This document shows, piece by piece, positions 49,101 to 58,284 of a stretch of 64,000 nt of DNA (its first letter is position 1; every line of letters starts with the position of its first letter). A program made the translations under genes and the position numbers. This DNA comes from Kineobactrum salinum (lineage in GTDB: Bacteria; Pseudomonadota; Gammaproteobacteria; Pseudomonadales; Halieaceae). The notes below the pieces were generated by a model that saw only the letters and a program-made list of their open reading frames with translations, had not been told where the DNA came from and did no database searches. The stretch lies in NCBI RefSeq assembly GCF_010669285.1, contig NZ_CP048711.1, forward strand, positions 4,340,001 to 4,404,000, written 5' to 3'.

Positions 49101-49788
49101 GGTGCGCATCAGGGACCGCTTCCGGGTCCAGGGAAAGGATCTGGAAGTGACGGTGGGCGGTGATCTGACACTGGAGCAGGCACCGGGGCGGCCGCTGCAG
49201 ATATTCGGCAATCTCAATGTGATCGGCGGCGAGTTTCGTGCCTACGGCCAGCGCCTGCAGGTCAAGCAGGGCCGCATCTCCTTCACAGGTCTGCCTGAAA
49301 ATCCAGAGCTCGACTTGCGCGCCGAGCGTGACATCCCGGCCGATGACGTGACCGCCGGGGTCGTGGTCACCGGCACCCTGGAGGAACCACGGCTGCGGGT
49401 CTATTCCGAGCCGGCCATGTCACAGACGGAGGCACTGTCATATCTGGTCCGGGGACGCGGACTGGACAGTGGCGCCGGAGCTGATGGTACCGCGATGGCC
49501 CTGTCCATGGGCACCGGCCTGGTAAACCAGAGCGCGGTAGTGGAAGAACTCAATCGCCTGCCGGGTCTGCGCAATGTGGAGTTCGGGACCTCGGGTACCG
49601 AAAATGAAACCGCGGCCACGGTCAGCGGTTATATCGGCGAGCGGATCTATGTCTCCTACGGCGTCGGGCTGTATGAACCGGTGAACGCCCTGACCGCGCG
49701 CCTGTACCTGCAGACGCGCCTGTGGCTGGAGGTGGTGAGCAGGCTGGAGAGCTCGGTAGACTTGTACTACAGCTTCGATATCGACTGA
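46097..49788 (+). CDS. tamB: Translocation and assembly module protein TamB (four one-base frameshifts)
   Basis: AsmA-like bridge protein spanning the periplasm, likely moving phospholipids with TamA. It has an N-terminal membrane anchor (KRFAQLVVAMLLVAVVLLA), a long beta-taco body and the DUF490 C-terminal domain with GNLNVIGGEFRAYGQ, QGRISFTG, ELDLRAER and SYLVRGRGLD. The frame breaks at about 46546, 46797-46799, 48792-48795 and 48954-48958; one base added at each (mostly in G runs) gives 1231 residues with continuous TamB character. The start is TTG at 46097, coupled to tamA. Real loss is unlikely given the uniform pattern. Confidence 0.9.
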
Positions 49789-49834
49789 GACGTAATCGGC
49801 AGTTACCTTGGCGATTGAGTGTCTTTAATCCGGT

Positions 49835-49942
49835 CACTACTGCCGGACGGTACTTTCGAGACACGCCGTAGACCCATCCATGGGGGCTCGGATGCGACAT
49901 CCATGTCGCATACGGTCTCGAAAGTACCGTCCGGCAGTAGTG
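49835..49942 (-). repeat. Hairpin element copy 1: conserved core with variable inverted arms
   Basis: Perfect 28-bp inverted arms (49835-49862 and 49915-49942) enclose a 52-base core (49863-49914). Read on the minus strand, the core matches that of 58047-58160 at 48 of 52 positions, but the arms differ. Inside the core ATGCGACAT and ATGTCGCAT form a 9-bp sub-hairpin with a two-base loop. It lies 46 bases after tamB and may also end transcription. No coding potential is believed. Confidence 0.85.
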
Positions 49943-50026
49943 CCCTCACACCGCAGCAGGCCTTAACTAAGCGCCATTTAGAGGCAGCCAGTCGCAAGTA
50001 AGTCCCATTCGACTGAAGCCTCGGTC

Positions 50027-50668
50027 TCAGCCGGCCTTGGGCAGGATATAGAGTTCTACCCGGCGGTTCTGCGCCCGGCCCTGCTCGGTGCTGTTGTCTG
50101 CGATCGGTTGATCGAAGCCCACGCCCTGCACCAGCAGCCGCGAGCGGTCGACATTGCGGGTGGCCAGATAGTCCGCCACGCTGCCCGCACGACGCTCGGA
50201 CAGGGTCTGGTTGTGCTGGCGGCCGCCGGTATTGTCTGTATGGCCGGTTACCCGCAATGTCGTATCGGCATATTTGGCCAACACCTCGCCGACGGAGTTC
50301 AGGGCCGGGTAGAAGTCGCCGCGCAGATTGTATGAGTCGGTCTGGAAGGTGATGTTGCCCGGCATGATCAGGCGGATATTGTCGCCCTCGCGCGCCACCT
50401 GCACGCCGGTTCCCTGCAGTTGCTCGCGCAGTTTGGCTTCCTGCACGTCCATGTAGGCGCCGACGCCGGCGCCGACGATGCCACAACCCAGCGCGGCATT
50501 GCGGGCGTGTTTACTGGAGTCTATGGCCCCGGCCAGGCCGCAGACCGCGGCGGCCCCGGCGCCGTAGGTGGCGGCCTTGCTGGCCTGTTGCTGGCCGGTA
50601 TAGGGATTGGTGGTACAGGCGGCGAGTAGGGTGACGGCGCCGATGGTGGCAGCGGTCTTGATATCCAT
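50027..50668 (-). CDS. OmpA-family lipoprotein (YiaD-like)
   Basis: A 213-residue lipoprotein: lipobox LLAACTT (Cys about 18), a glycine-zipper-type segment (GAGAAAVCGLAGAI, GCGIVGAGVGAYM), then the OmpA-like peptidoglycan-binding domain with RVTGHTDNTGG, LSERRAGSVADYL and GRAQNRRVEL. It tethers the outer membrane to peptidoglycan. ATG at 50668 follows CAGGAG. It faces tamB across the hairpin element. Confidence 0.92.
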   Translation of the reverse strand: MDIKTAATIGAVTLLAACTTNPYTGQQQASKAATYGAGAAAVCGLAGAIDSSKHARNAALGCGIVGAGVGAYMDVQEAKLREQLQGTGVQVAREGDNIRLIMPGNITFQTDSYNLRGDFYPALNSVGEVLAKYADTTLRVTGHTDNTGGRQHNQTLSERRAGSVADYLATRNVDRSRLLVQGVGFDQPIADNSTEQGRAQNRRVELYILPKAG

Positions 50669-50959
50669 GTGAAACTCCTGGTCGATGGGTGTAGCGGTGT
50701 GGCGTTCCGGCAAACAGCTTGTGATGTCTGACCCGGTCAGAGGGCTGTTGTTCAGCCTGATGCTGTTAACAATTGTAACCCGGGGCTGGCGCTGCGACAG
50801 CCGATTTTGTAACGTTGCCTGCCAACCCGGTGCTCAAACCACCGATTCTGGATTGTCAGCTGGTTTGAGTACCGACATCCCCGGCATGGAGACCACGATG
50901 TATAGCCCCTGCGAACCTGGCGCACTGCGCCGCTCTGCGGCTGCCGGCGGCAGGCGCTG

Positions 50960-51997
50960 ATGGATCCGCTCACGCAGGGCGTGGTGGGTGCAATGTTGCC
51001 GCAGGCCAGTGCTGGCCGGCGCCAGGTGGTTGCGGCGGGCATACTCGGTGGACTGGCGGGCATGGCCCCCGACCTCGATGTACTGATCCGCTCCTCCAGC
51101 GACCCCCTGCTGTTTCTGGAGTATCACCGCCAGTTCACGCATTCACTGCTGTTCATTCCTGTCGGCAGCCTGCTTTGTGCGCTGCTGTTGTACCTGCCTA
51201 TCGGCCGGCGCTGTGGCCTGAGCCTGCAGCGGACCTGGCTGTACTGCGCACTGGGCTATGCTACTCACGGTGTACTGGACACCTGCACCACCTACGGCAC
51301 GCTGTTGTTGTGGCCTTTCAGCGACCAGAGGTTTGCCTGGAACACGATTTCGATCATCGACCCGTTGTTCACTCTGCCGCTGCTGGCACTGGTAGTGGCG
51401 GCCGCGCGTTCACGGCGCCCGCTACTGGCCCGGCTGGCACTGGTCTGGGCGCTGGCCTATCTGTCGCTGGGGCTGTGGCAACGCAACGTGGCCCAGGAGT
51501 TGGGGCAGGCGCTGGCAGCACAGCGCGGCCACCAGCCCCTGAAGCTGGAAGCCAAACCCAGCTTCGCCAATATCCTGGTGTGGAAAGTGGTGTATGAAAA
51601 CGATGGCGTATTCTATGTGGATGCGGTGCGCAGCTGGCCTGAGCCGGTGATTTATCCGGGCAGCTCGATTGCCCGGCTGGATCCCGGGCGCGACTTGCCG
51701 TGGCTGGATCCGGCCAGCCAGCAGGCCTTCGACATCCAGCGTTTCAGCTGGTTCAGCAACGGCTACGTGGCACAGGACCCACAGCATCCCGAACGAATCA
51801 TGGATGTGCGTTATTCGATGCTGCCCAATGAGATAGACCCGCTGTGGAGTATCGAGCTGCAGCCCGACGCGGGTCCACTGGCCCACGTCGATTATCTGGT
51901 TCACCGCGACAGTGGCGGTGGCCATCTGCAGCGGCTGTGGCAGATGCTGCGCGGGGAGGGTGACTCAGTCGGCGAGAGCCGCCCGGGCGGCGGCTAG
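50960..51997 (+). CDS. Metal-dependent hydrolase-like inner-membrane protein (YdjM/YbcI family)
   Basis: A 345-residue membrane protein with several hydrophobic segments. It shows MDPLTQGVVGAMLPQ at the start, APDLDVL, FTHSLLF and HGVLDTCTTYGT, the histidine/aspartate motifs of the LexA-regulated YdjM-type family. A soluble C-terminal part follows. Activity is not established. Its last 33 bases overlap the 3' end of the aminotransferase gene on the other strand. Confidence 0.85.
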   Translation: MDPLTQGVVGAMLPQASAGRRQVVAAGILGGLAGMAPDLDVLIRSSSDPLLFLEYHRQFTHSLLFIPVGSLLCALLLYLPIGRRCGLSLQRTWLYCALGYATHGVLDTCTTYGTLLLWPFSDQRFAWNTISIIDPLFTLPLLALVVAAARSRRPLLARLALVWALAYLSLGLWQRNVAQELGQALAAQRGHQPLKLEAKPSFANILVWKVVYENDGVFYVDAVRSWPEPVIYPGSSIARLDPGRDLPWLDPASQQAFDIQRFSWFSNGYVAQDPQHPERIMDVRYSMLPNEIDPLWSIELQPDAGPLAHVDYLVHRDSGGGHLQRLWQMLRGEGDSVGESRPGGG

Positions 51998-53142
51998 CGC
52001 CGCGCCACTGTCGGTATTGCGGCCCTGGCGGGAAAGCGCAGTCGCCAGCGCGGTCAGGCACAGCCACACATTGGCCTCGCTGCAGGCATGGCCCATCAGG
52101 CCGATGCGCCAGGTCTTGCCGGCCAGCACCCCGAGGCCCGCGCCGATTTCCAGGTTGAAGTCCTGCAACAGGCTGGCGCGTACCGCTGCGTCATCGATAC
52201 CGTCGGGAATTCTGACAGCGTTCAACTGCGGCAGACGCCAGTCAGCGGCCACCGCCATCTCCAGGCCCATGGCCTGCAATCCGGCCACCAGCGCCCGGTG
52301 CAACCGCGCGTGACGCCGATGGGCCGCCTCCAGGCCTTCCTCGCGCAGCATCAGCAGGGCCTCATGCAGGCCATAGAGGGCATTGATGGGCGCGGTGTGA
52401 TGGTAGGCGCGCTTGCTGTCACCGCCCCAATAGCCCATCACCAGTTGCATGTCCAGGAACCAGCTCTGCACCTTGCCGGCACGGGCCTGGATCCGTTCCA
52501 CCGCCCGTGGACTGAATGTGACCGGCGCCAGACCGGGTACGCAGGACAGGCATTTCTGGGTGCCGGCGTACACCGCATCCGCGCCCCAGGCATCGACCTG
52601 CAGCTCAATGCCGCCCAGTGAGGTAACCGCGTCGACGATGCTCAACGCACCGTGTTCCCGGGCCAGCGCGCAGAGACCGCGGGTATCGCTGCGCACACCG
52701 GTAGAGGTCTCGGCATGGACAAAAGCCAGCAGCGCAGCCTCGGGGTGCTGACGGAAGGCCTCGGCCACCTTGTCAAGGCTGACCGGCTGGCCCCAGTCAT
52801 CTTCCACCATCACCGCGGTGGCGCCACAGCGCTCCACGTTTTCCTGCATGCGACCGCCGAACACGCCGTTGCGACAGACAATCACCGTATCGCCGGGCGA
52901 AACCAGATTGACAAAGCAGGCTTCCAGGCCCGCGGAGCCGGGGCGGAGATCGGCAGGGTCAGCGCGTTCTGGGTCTGGAACGCGTACTGCAGCAGGCTCT
53001 TGATCTCGTCCATCAGCTGGATAAACAGCGGGTCCAGATGGCCGATGGTGGGGCGCGCCAGCGCGCCCAGTACCCGGGAGGAGACATCGGACGGGCCCGG
53101 CCCCATCAGGGTGCGGTGGGGTGGGAAAAAACTCTGGGTCAT
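51965..53142 (-). CDS. Class V aminotransferase, alanine/serine-glyoxylate type (one-base frameshift)
   Basis: PLP enzyme, restored to about 392 residues. N-terminal [12 protein letters not shown] and [10 protein letters not shown] are family marks. SPGSAGLEA (after repair), [18 protein letters not shown] and the PLP lysine in GTQKCLSC follow. It probably makes glycine from glyoxylate using serine or alanine. The frame breaks at 52938-52939, where one added base gives [11 protein letters not shown]. It lies 52 bases after ppdK on the same strand; a link to C2/C3 metabolism is inference. Confidence 0.88.
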
Positions 53143-53194
53143 GGCGTAGGGGTCTCGTCAGTAGTGAAATAGTGGAATGGATCCGCCGCGGGTG

Positions 53195-55801
53195 TCAGCT
53201 GTCCTGCTCCCGGCGCACCTTGGCCTGGGCGGCGGCAATGCGGGCGACCGGAACCCGGAACGGGCTACAGGAGACATAATCCAGACCCAGGTCGTGGCAG
53301 AACTGGATCGAGAGCGGATCGCCTCCGTGTTCGCCACAGATACCGTATTTGATGCCGGGCTTGCGGGCCCGGCTCTCGGTGACGGCAATTTCCATCAGCC
53401 GCCCCACCGCGCGGGTGTCCAGCGACACGAACGGGTCCTGTTCCACCAGCTTCTTTTCCAGATACTGGGGCAGGAACTTGCCCACATCATCGCGCGAAAA
53501 CCCGTAAGTCATCTGGGTCAGATCGTTGGTACCGAAGCTCATGAATTCGACCTCGGCCGCCAGGCGGTCGGCACCCAGGGTTGCCCTGGGCGTCTCCATC
53601 ATGGTGCCGATCTTGTACGGGATGGAGACATGTTTTTCCTGCATGACGGCCTGTATGCCGCGATCAATGATCTTGCTGATCAGGCGAATCTCGCGCACGT
53701 TGACCACCAGCGGAATCATGATTTCCGGATGTGGCCTGAGGCCCTCCTCGGTGGCGCGCACAGCGGCGCTGATAATCGCCTTGACCTGCATCTCGGTAAT
53801 TTCAGGGTAGACGATGGACAGCCGGCAGCCGCGAAAGCCCAGCATCGGATTCACTTCCTGGAGGCTTTCAGTCATCTCGCGGATCGCGGCCACCGGTTTG
53901 CCGATGCGCTGTGACAGCGCTGCCATGTCATCTTCGGTATGGGGTAAAAATTCATGCAGCGGCGGGTCCAGCAGCCGCACCGTGACCGGCAGGCCGTTCA
54001 TTACCCGGAACAACGCCAGCATGTCCTCCTCCTGGTAGGTCAGCAGTTGGTCCAGGTAGTGCTGCCGTTCCTCGCGGTTGGCTGCCAGGATCATGCCGCG
54101 CATCTGGTCGATGCGATCGGCCTCGAAGAACATGTGTTCGGTACGGCACAGGCCGATACCCTCGGCGCCCAGTTCCAGTGCCTTGGCGGCGTCTTCGGGG
54201 GTTTCGGCATTGGCCCGCACCTTGAGCCGGCGGTGCTTGTCGGCCCAGGACAGCAGGGTCTGGAAGTCATCGCTGCTGCTGGCCTCGGTCTTGGGAACAT
54301 CCCCCAGCATGACTTCGCCGGCGGTGCCGTCGAGCGTGATCACGTCGCCGCGCCGCATCACCACGCCGGCATCGGTAGTCGCGGTACCCTCTGCGTAGTT
54401 GATCGTCAGCGCGCCGCAACCGGTGATTGCACATACGCCCATGCCGCGGGCGACGACCGCAGCGTGGGAGGTCATGCCGCCCAGTTCGGTGAGGATGCCG
54501 GCGGCGACCTTCATGCCGTGAATATCCTCCGGTGTGGTCTCTCGACGCACCAGGATTACGCTGTCACCGCCAGCCGCGACTTCTACCGCCTCTTCGGCGG
54601 AAAACACGATCCGGCCAGTGGCGCCGCCGGGACTGGCAGGCAGGCCGGTGGCGACGATCTCCGTCTTGCGGGCCGGGTCCACCATCGGGTGCAGAAACGA
54701 CTCGACATGTTCGGGCGAGACGCGCATCAGCGCTTCTTTCTCGGTGATCAAACCTTCGCGCACCATGTCCACGGCAATTTTAACCGAGGCCCGACCGGTG
54801 CGCTTGCCGCTGCGGGTCTGCAGCATGTAGAGTCGGCCCTCCTGGACCGTGAACTCCAGGTCCTGCATGTCGCGGTAGTGGTGCTCCAGCAGCGCCTGGG
54901 TGGTGTAGAGCTCATCGTAGACGGCGGGCAGGCGTTCCTGCAGTGCGGATACCGGCAGCGGGGTGCGGGTGCCGGCCACTACATCCTCACCGGCGGCATT
55001 GAACAGGAATTCGCCGAAAAACAGCGGATCGCCATTGGAGGGGTTGCGGGTGAAGGCCACGCCGGAGCCGGAGGTGTCGCCAAAATTGCCGAACACCATC
55101 GCCTGCACAGTGACCGCGGTGCCCAGGGTTTCCGGAATGTTGTTCATCTCCCGGTAGACGTAGGCCCGCGGTGTATGCCAGGAAAGGAATACCGCCTCCA
55201 CCGCCATTTTCAGCTGCTGGAACGGATCTTCGGGAAAATTGACCAGGCCCTTGTAGACGCGAATGATTTCCTGCCAGTCTTCGGCACTCATCTCGACATC
55301 ATTCTGTTTGCCGTGAGCGGTCTTGTAGCGCTCGATTTCGTGTTCAAACTGCTCGCCGTCAATGCCCATCACCACGTCGGCAAACATCTGGATAAAACGC
55401 CGGTAGCAATCGTAGGCAAAGCGCGGGTTGCCGGTCTTGCGGGCCAGGCCGGCTGCAATATCGTCATTCAGGCCCAGATTGAGTACCGTGTTCATCATGC
55501 CGGGCATGGACACCGCGGCTCCCGAGCGCACCGAGAACAGCAGCGGATCGTCCGGGTCGCCAAAACGGGCATCCATCTGCTTTTCCACCAGGTCCAGCGC
55601 CACCCGGTACTCCTGTTCCAGCAGTGGCGGCAACTTGTTGCCGGCCTCGAAAAACTCCCGGCAGGTGGGTGCGGTGATGATGAAGCCGAAGGGCACAGGC
55701 AGCCCCAGGGTCGTCATTTCACAGAGATTGGCACCTTTGCCGCCGAGCAGATCGCGGTCATCCTTGCTGCCCTCGTTGAACAGGTATACGCGTTTGGCCA
55801 T
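53195..55801 (-). CDS. ppdK: Pyruvate, phosphate dikinase
   Basis: Interconverts pyruvate + ATP + phosphate and PEP + AMP + pyrophosphate. It has 868 residues, the bacterial norm. The N-terminal nucleotide-binding domain has GGKGANLCEMT and FSVRSGAAVSMPGMM. The phosphorylated histidine is in GGMTSHAAVVARGMG near residue 455. The PEP-binding barrel has LGFRGCRL, FGTNDLTQMTYG and the catalytic cysteine in YGICGEHGGDP. ATG at 55801 follows GGAGGA. Likely gluconeogenic; it shares an operon with the aminotransferase. Confidence 0.95.
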   Translation of the reverse strand: MAKRVYLFNEGSKDDRDLLGGKGANLCEMTTLGLPVPFGFIITAPTCREFFEAGNKLPPLLEQEYRVALDLVEKQMDARFGDPDDPLLFSVRSGAAVSMPGMMNTVLNLGLNDDIAAGLARKTGNPRFAYDCYRRFIQMFADVVMGIDGEQFEHEIERYKTAHGKQNDVEMSAEDWQEIIRVYKGLVNFPEDPFQQLKMAVEAVFLSWHTPRAYVYREMNNIPETLGTAVTVQAMVFGNFGDTSGSGVAFTRNPSNGDPLFFGEFLFNAAGEDVVAGTRTPLPVSALQERLPAVYDELYTTQALLEHHYRDMQDLEFTVQEGRLYMLQTRSGKRTGRASVKIAVDMVREGLITEKEALMRVSPEHVESFLHPMVDPARKTEIVATGLPASPGGATGRIVFSAEEAVEVAAGGDSVILVRRETTPEDIHGMKVAAGILTELGGMTSHAAVVARGMGVCAITGCGALTINYAEGTATTDAGVVMRRGDVITLDGTAGEVMLGDVPKTEASSSDDFQTLLSWADKHRRLKVRANAETPEDAAKALELGAEGIGLCRTEHMFFEADRIDQMRGMILAANREERQHYLDQLLTYQEEDMLALFRVMNGLPVTVRLLDPPLHEFLPHTEDDMAALSQRIGKPVAAIREMTESLQEVNPMLGFRGCRLSIVYPEITEMQVKAIISAAVRATEEGLRPHPEIMIPLVVNVREIRLISKIIDRGIQAVMQEKHVSIPYKIGTMMETPRATLGADRLAAEVEFMSFGTNDLTQMTYGFSRDDVGKFLPQYLEKKLVEQDPFVSLDTRAVGRLMEIAVTESRARKPGIKYGICGEHGGDPLSIQFCHDLGLDYVSCSPFRVPVARIAAAQAKVRREQDS

Positions 55802-56099
55802 GGGTCCTCCGCCAAGTCTGGCATCTGGCTGAATTTGAACAGCGGGCGAGTATAGCGACAAATAACCGCGACCGGGAGGGGCCGGCACCTCTCAGGGTGG
55901 TGTTGCCGCAGATCCGGACTGGATCCGCTCACCTGCGGCCGGAGCCGGGCTCATGCCAGAGCATCCCGGATCAACGGCTGCGCCATCCGGCGGGAGGCAG
56001 CCGTCACAGGGCGGGCCTCACGGCCCGAGCGGTATAATTTGTCGGTAAAGAAGTGTTGGGCGCTGCTGTACCGGGTACGCTCTGGGTTACACTTGCGGG

Positions 56100-56804
56100 G
56101 TGGAAAAACCTGTTGTCATTACGTGCCTGTTCGCCGCCCTCGCGCTGTTGTGTGCCTGTGCCGGGCCACAACGCGCCCCGATCCGGGCCGCCCCCCACGC
56201 CGGCGTCGATTTCAGCGGCGCCTGGGCGCTGGACTACGGTCAGAGCGACAATATCCAGACCCGCCTCAATGGCCTGGTCAGGGAATTGCGGCGCGATGCG
56301 GAGCGCCGGGCGCAGGCTGGTGGCGAGCTGCGCAGCCCGGGAGCGGCGCTGATGGTCGGTGGCGGTGGCGGCACCGATTCCGGCGCCTCAGTGATAGGTC
56401 TGGCGCGAATGGCCGACCTGATTACCCAATCCCAAATGCTGGATATCGAGCAGACCCCGGCGCGAATCCGGGTGAAGCGGGAGGAGAGTTTCGCGTTGGG
56501 CTGCGATTTTCATGATGGGGTCTCCACAGTGGTAGAGACCCCGTTGGGCAGTGAGTTCTGTGGCTGGGACGGACACCAGCTGCTGTTTTCCATCGCCCTG
56601 CCGGAAGGTCTGTCGATCCGCCACCGGCTCACCCTGGGGCCCGATGGGCAGCGTCTGCAGATTGCCACCACGGTCATCTCCGATCGAGTGTCCTATCCCT
56701 TTACCCTGAACCGGGTCTACCAGCGAATGGAGGAGGGCGAGAGCGGCTACCGTTGCAAGCAAACCCTGACCAGAGGTCGCGTGTGCACTACCGAATCTTC
56801 CTGA
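56100..56804 (+). CDS. Hypothetical lipoprotein
   Basis: A 234-residue protein with a lipoprotein signal (LLCAC, Cys20). The mature part has FSGAWALDYGQSDN, a form seen in small secreted proteins, and four further cysteines (in LGCDF, EFCGW, RCKQT, VCTTE). I recognise no family. Start is GTG at 56100; TATAAT at 56033-56038 is a likely -10. The next gene begins inside its last 22 bases. Confidence 0.7.
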   Translation: MEKPVVITCLFAALALLCACAGPQRAPIRAAPHAGVDFSGAWALDYGQSDNIQTRLNGLVRELRRDAERRAQAGGELRSPGAALMVGGGGGTDSGASVIGLARMADLITQSQMLDIEQTPARIRVKREESFALGCDFHDGVSTVVETPLGSEFCGWDGHQLLFSIALPEGLSIRHRLTLGPDGQRLQIATTVISDRVSYPFTLNRVYQRMEEGESGYRCKQTLTRGRVCTTESS

Positions 56805-57937
56805 CAGTCTTCCCGATCACAGCATTGGCTGCACTGCTGCTGGTGCTCACCGGCTGCAGCGCTGGGCCGGCCCCGCGGGCCGTTGCCGAACCAGAGGAGA
56901 CGCTGACCGAAAGCTGGCCTGCACCGGTCGGCCAGGTGGACCTGCAGCGCCTGCCACAGGCGCCCGAAGCTGCCCTGGACGTGGCTCTGGTGACTTTCGA
57001 CCCGGGGCTGCCTGAAGAGCAGGCCGGGCTCAGCCGGCGGGGTATTTTCCCGGACATCCGGCGTGCCGAGGCTCGCTACCTGCCGGTACTGCTGCGTGAG
57101 CAACTGCAGCAGAGCAATGCCTGGGGCGCGGTGCGGGTGCTGCCGGAACCGCAGCAGGCCTCCGAATTACAGCTGCAGGGCCGCATTCTTCATTCCGATG
57201 GCCAGTTTCTGGTGCTGGAGATTAGGGCGCAGGACGCCAGCGGTCGGCTGTGGCTGGAACAGGTCTATGTCGATGAGACCAGTGAAGAGGACTACCCGGT
57301 AGTCGCTGGCGAGGACCCCTTTGCCGATCTACACCGGCGGATAGCCAATGACCTGCTGGAGTTCCAGCGCGGTCTCGGGCCGGCCGAATTGCAACGCATA
57401 CGCCAGACAGCACTGTTGCGCCACGCCAGCGCGCTGGCTCCCGAGGCCTTTGCCGACTTCCTGCAAAAAGACCAGGCGGGGCGCTACCAGCTGTTGCGGC
57501 TGCCGGCGAAGGGAGATCCGATGCTGGCGCGGGTGGAGCGGTTGCGCAACCAGGAGTATCTGTTTATAGACACTGTGGATGAGCAGTACGTCGACCTGTA
57601 CCGCGAGATGGCGCCCACTTACAACCTGTGGCGCCAGTACGGCCGCGAACAGGCTCTGTACAGGGACGACTACCAGCGCCGCCTGGCCCGGCGGGACAGC
57701 GCCGGCGCGCGCGGCACCTATGCGGCGATGGAGCAGACCTATAACGCCTTCAAGTGGAGCAAGATCCAGCAGCAGGACCTGGAGGAACTGGCCAGGGGCT
57801 TCAACAATGAGATACAGCCGACGGTGCTGGATGTAAGTGGCACCGTATTCCGGCTCAGCGGCAGCCTCGAAAGCCAGTACGATGAATGGCGGCAAATCCT
57901 GCGCGAAATTTTTGCACTCGAATCGGGCCTGGACTGA
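56783..57937 (+). CDS. Hypothetical lipoprotein, coupled to the preceding gene
   Basis: A 384-residue lipoprotein with lipobox VLTGC (Cys25). The mature part is helical and rich in Gln, Arg and Leu; FDPGLPEEQAG and RRAEARYLPVLLREQL near its start resemble a family of uncharacterised gammaproteobacterial lipoproteins. GTG at 56783 follows GAGGT and overlaps the previous gene by 22 bases, so the two are coupled and probably act together in the envelope. Confidence 0.75.
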   Translation: MHYRIFLTVFPITALAALLLVLTGCSAGPAPRAVAEPEETLTESWPAPVGQVDLQRLPQAPEAALDVALVTFDPGLPEEQAGLSRRGIFPDIRRAEARYLPVLLREQLQQSNAWGAVRVLPEPQQASELQLQGRILHSDGQFLVLEIRAQDASGRLWLEQVYVDETSEEDYPVVAGEDPFADLHRRIANDLLEFQRGLGPAELQRIRQTALLRHASALAPEAFADFLQKDQAGRYQLLRLPAKGDPMLARVERLRNQEYLFIDTVDEQYVDLYREMAPTYNLWRQYGREQALYRDDYQRRLARRDSAGARGTYAAMEQTYNAFKWSKIQQQDLEELARGFNNEIQPTVLDVSGTVFRLSGSLESQYDEWRQILREIFALESGLD

Positions 57938-58046
57938 AGACGGCGATAGCTGGCAGGCCTATATTTTACTTTTAAAAGTGAACGCAATCAGTTGAAAAAT
58001 ATTAGTTATATAGAATCCGCCGGCCCATGGTTCGGCTGCGAAGATA

Positions 58047-58160
58047 GAGGCATCGACCGGGGTATGGTGTTCAAGACCGTATGCGACATGGATGTCGCAT
58101 CCGAGCCCCCAGGGAAGGGTTCACGGCGTGTCTTGAACACCATACCCCGGTCGATGCCTC
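58047..58160 (+). repeat. Hairpin element copy 2: conserved core with variable inverted arms
   Basis: Perfect 31-bp inverted arms (58047-58077 and 58130-58160) enclose a 52-base core (58078-58129) that matches copy 1 at 48 of 52 positions in the opposite orientation. Only the inner arm ends are similar between copies (TTCAAGAC here, TTCGAGAC there). The element sits in an AT-rich gap between a lipoprotein gene and rlmKL; a 12-base palindrome ACTTTTAAAAGT is at 57968-57979. Confidence 0.85.
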
Positions 58161-58284
58161 GGCGGTCGAAGTGCCGGCCTTCCGTCCGGCGATCCCGCCC
58201 CCGTCACCCAATGCTTTGCGAAAATATGGGACAGCCACGGTATTTTAATATACCTGCTGTCATATTCGAGCCCGGAGTCGGGCT

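Noticed and set aside
46097-49788. Treating tamB, the glutamate dehydrogenase and others as pseudogenes or as programmed frameshifts.
   Set aside because: All breaks are single missing bases, mostly in G/C runs, with no slippery-site and structure pattern; a sequencing artefact explains them better.
49803-50486. Open frames through the hairpin elements (products with SEPP and SKVPSGSS segments).
   Set aside because: They follow from the repeated core and arms; the structure, not a protein, is conserved.
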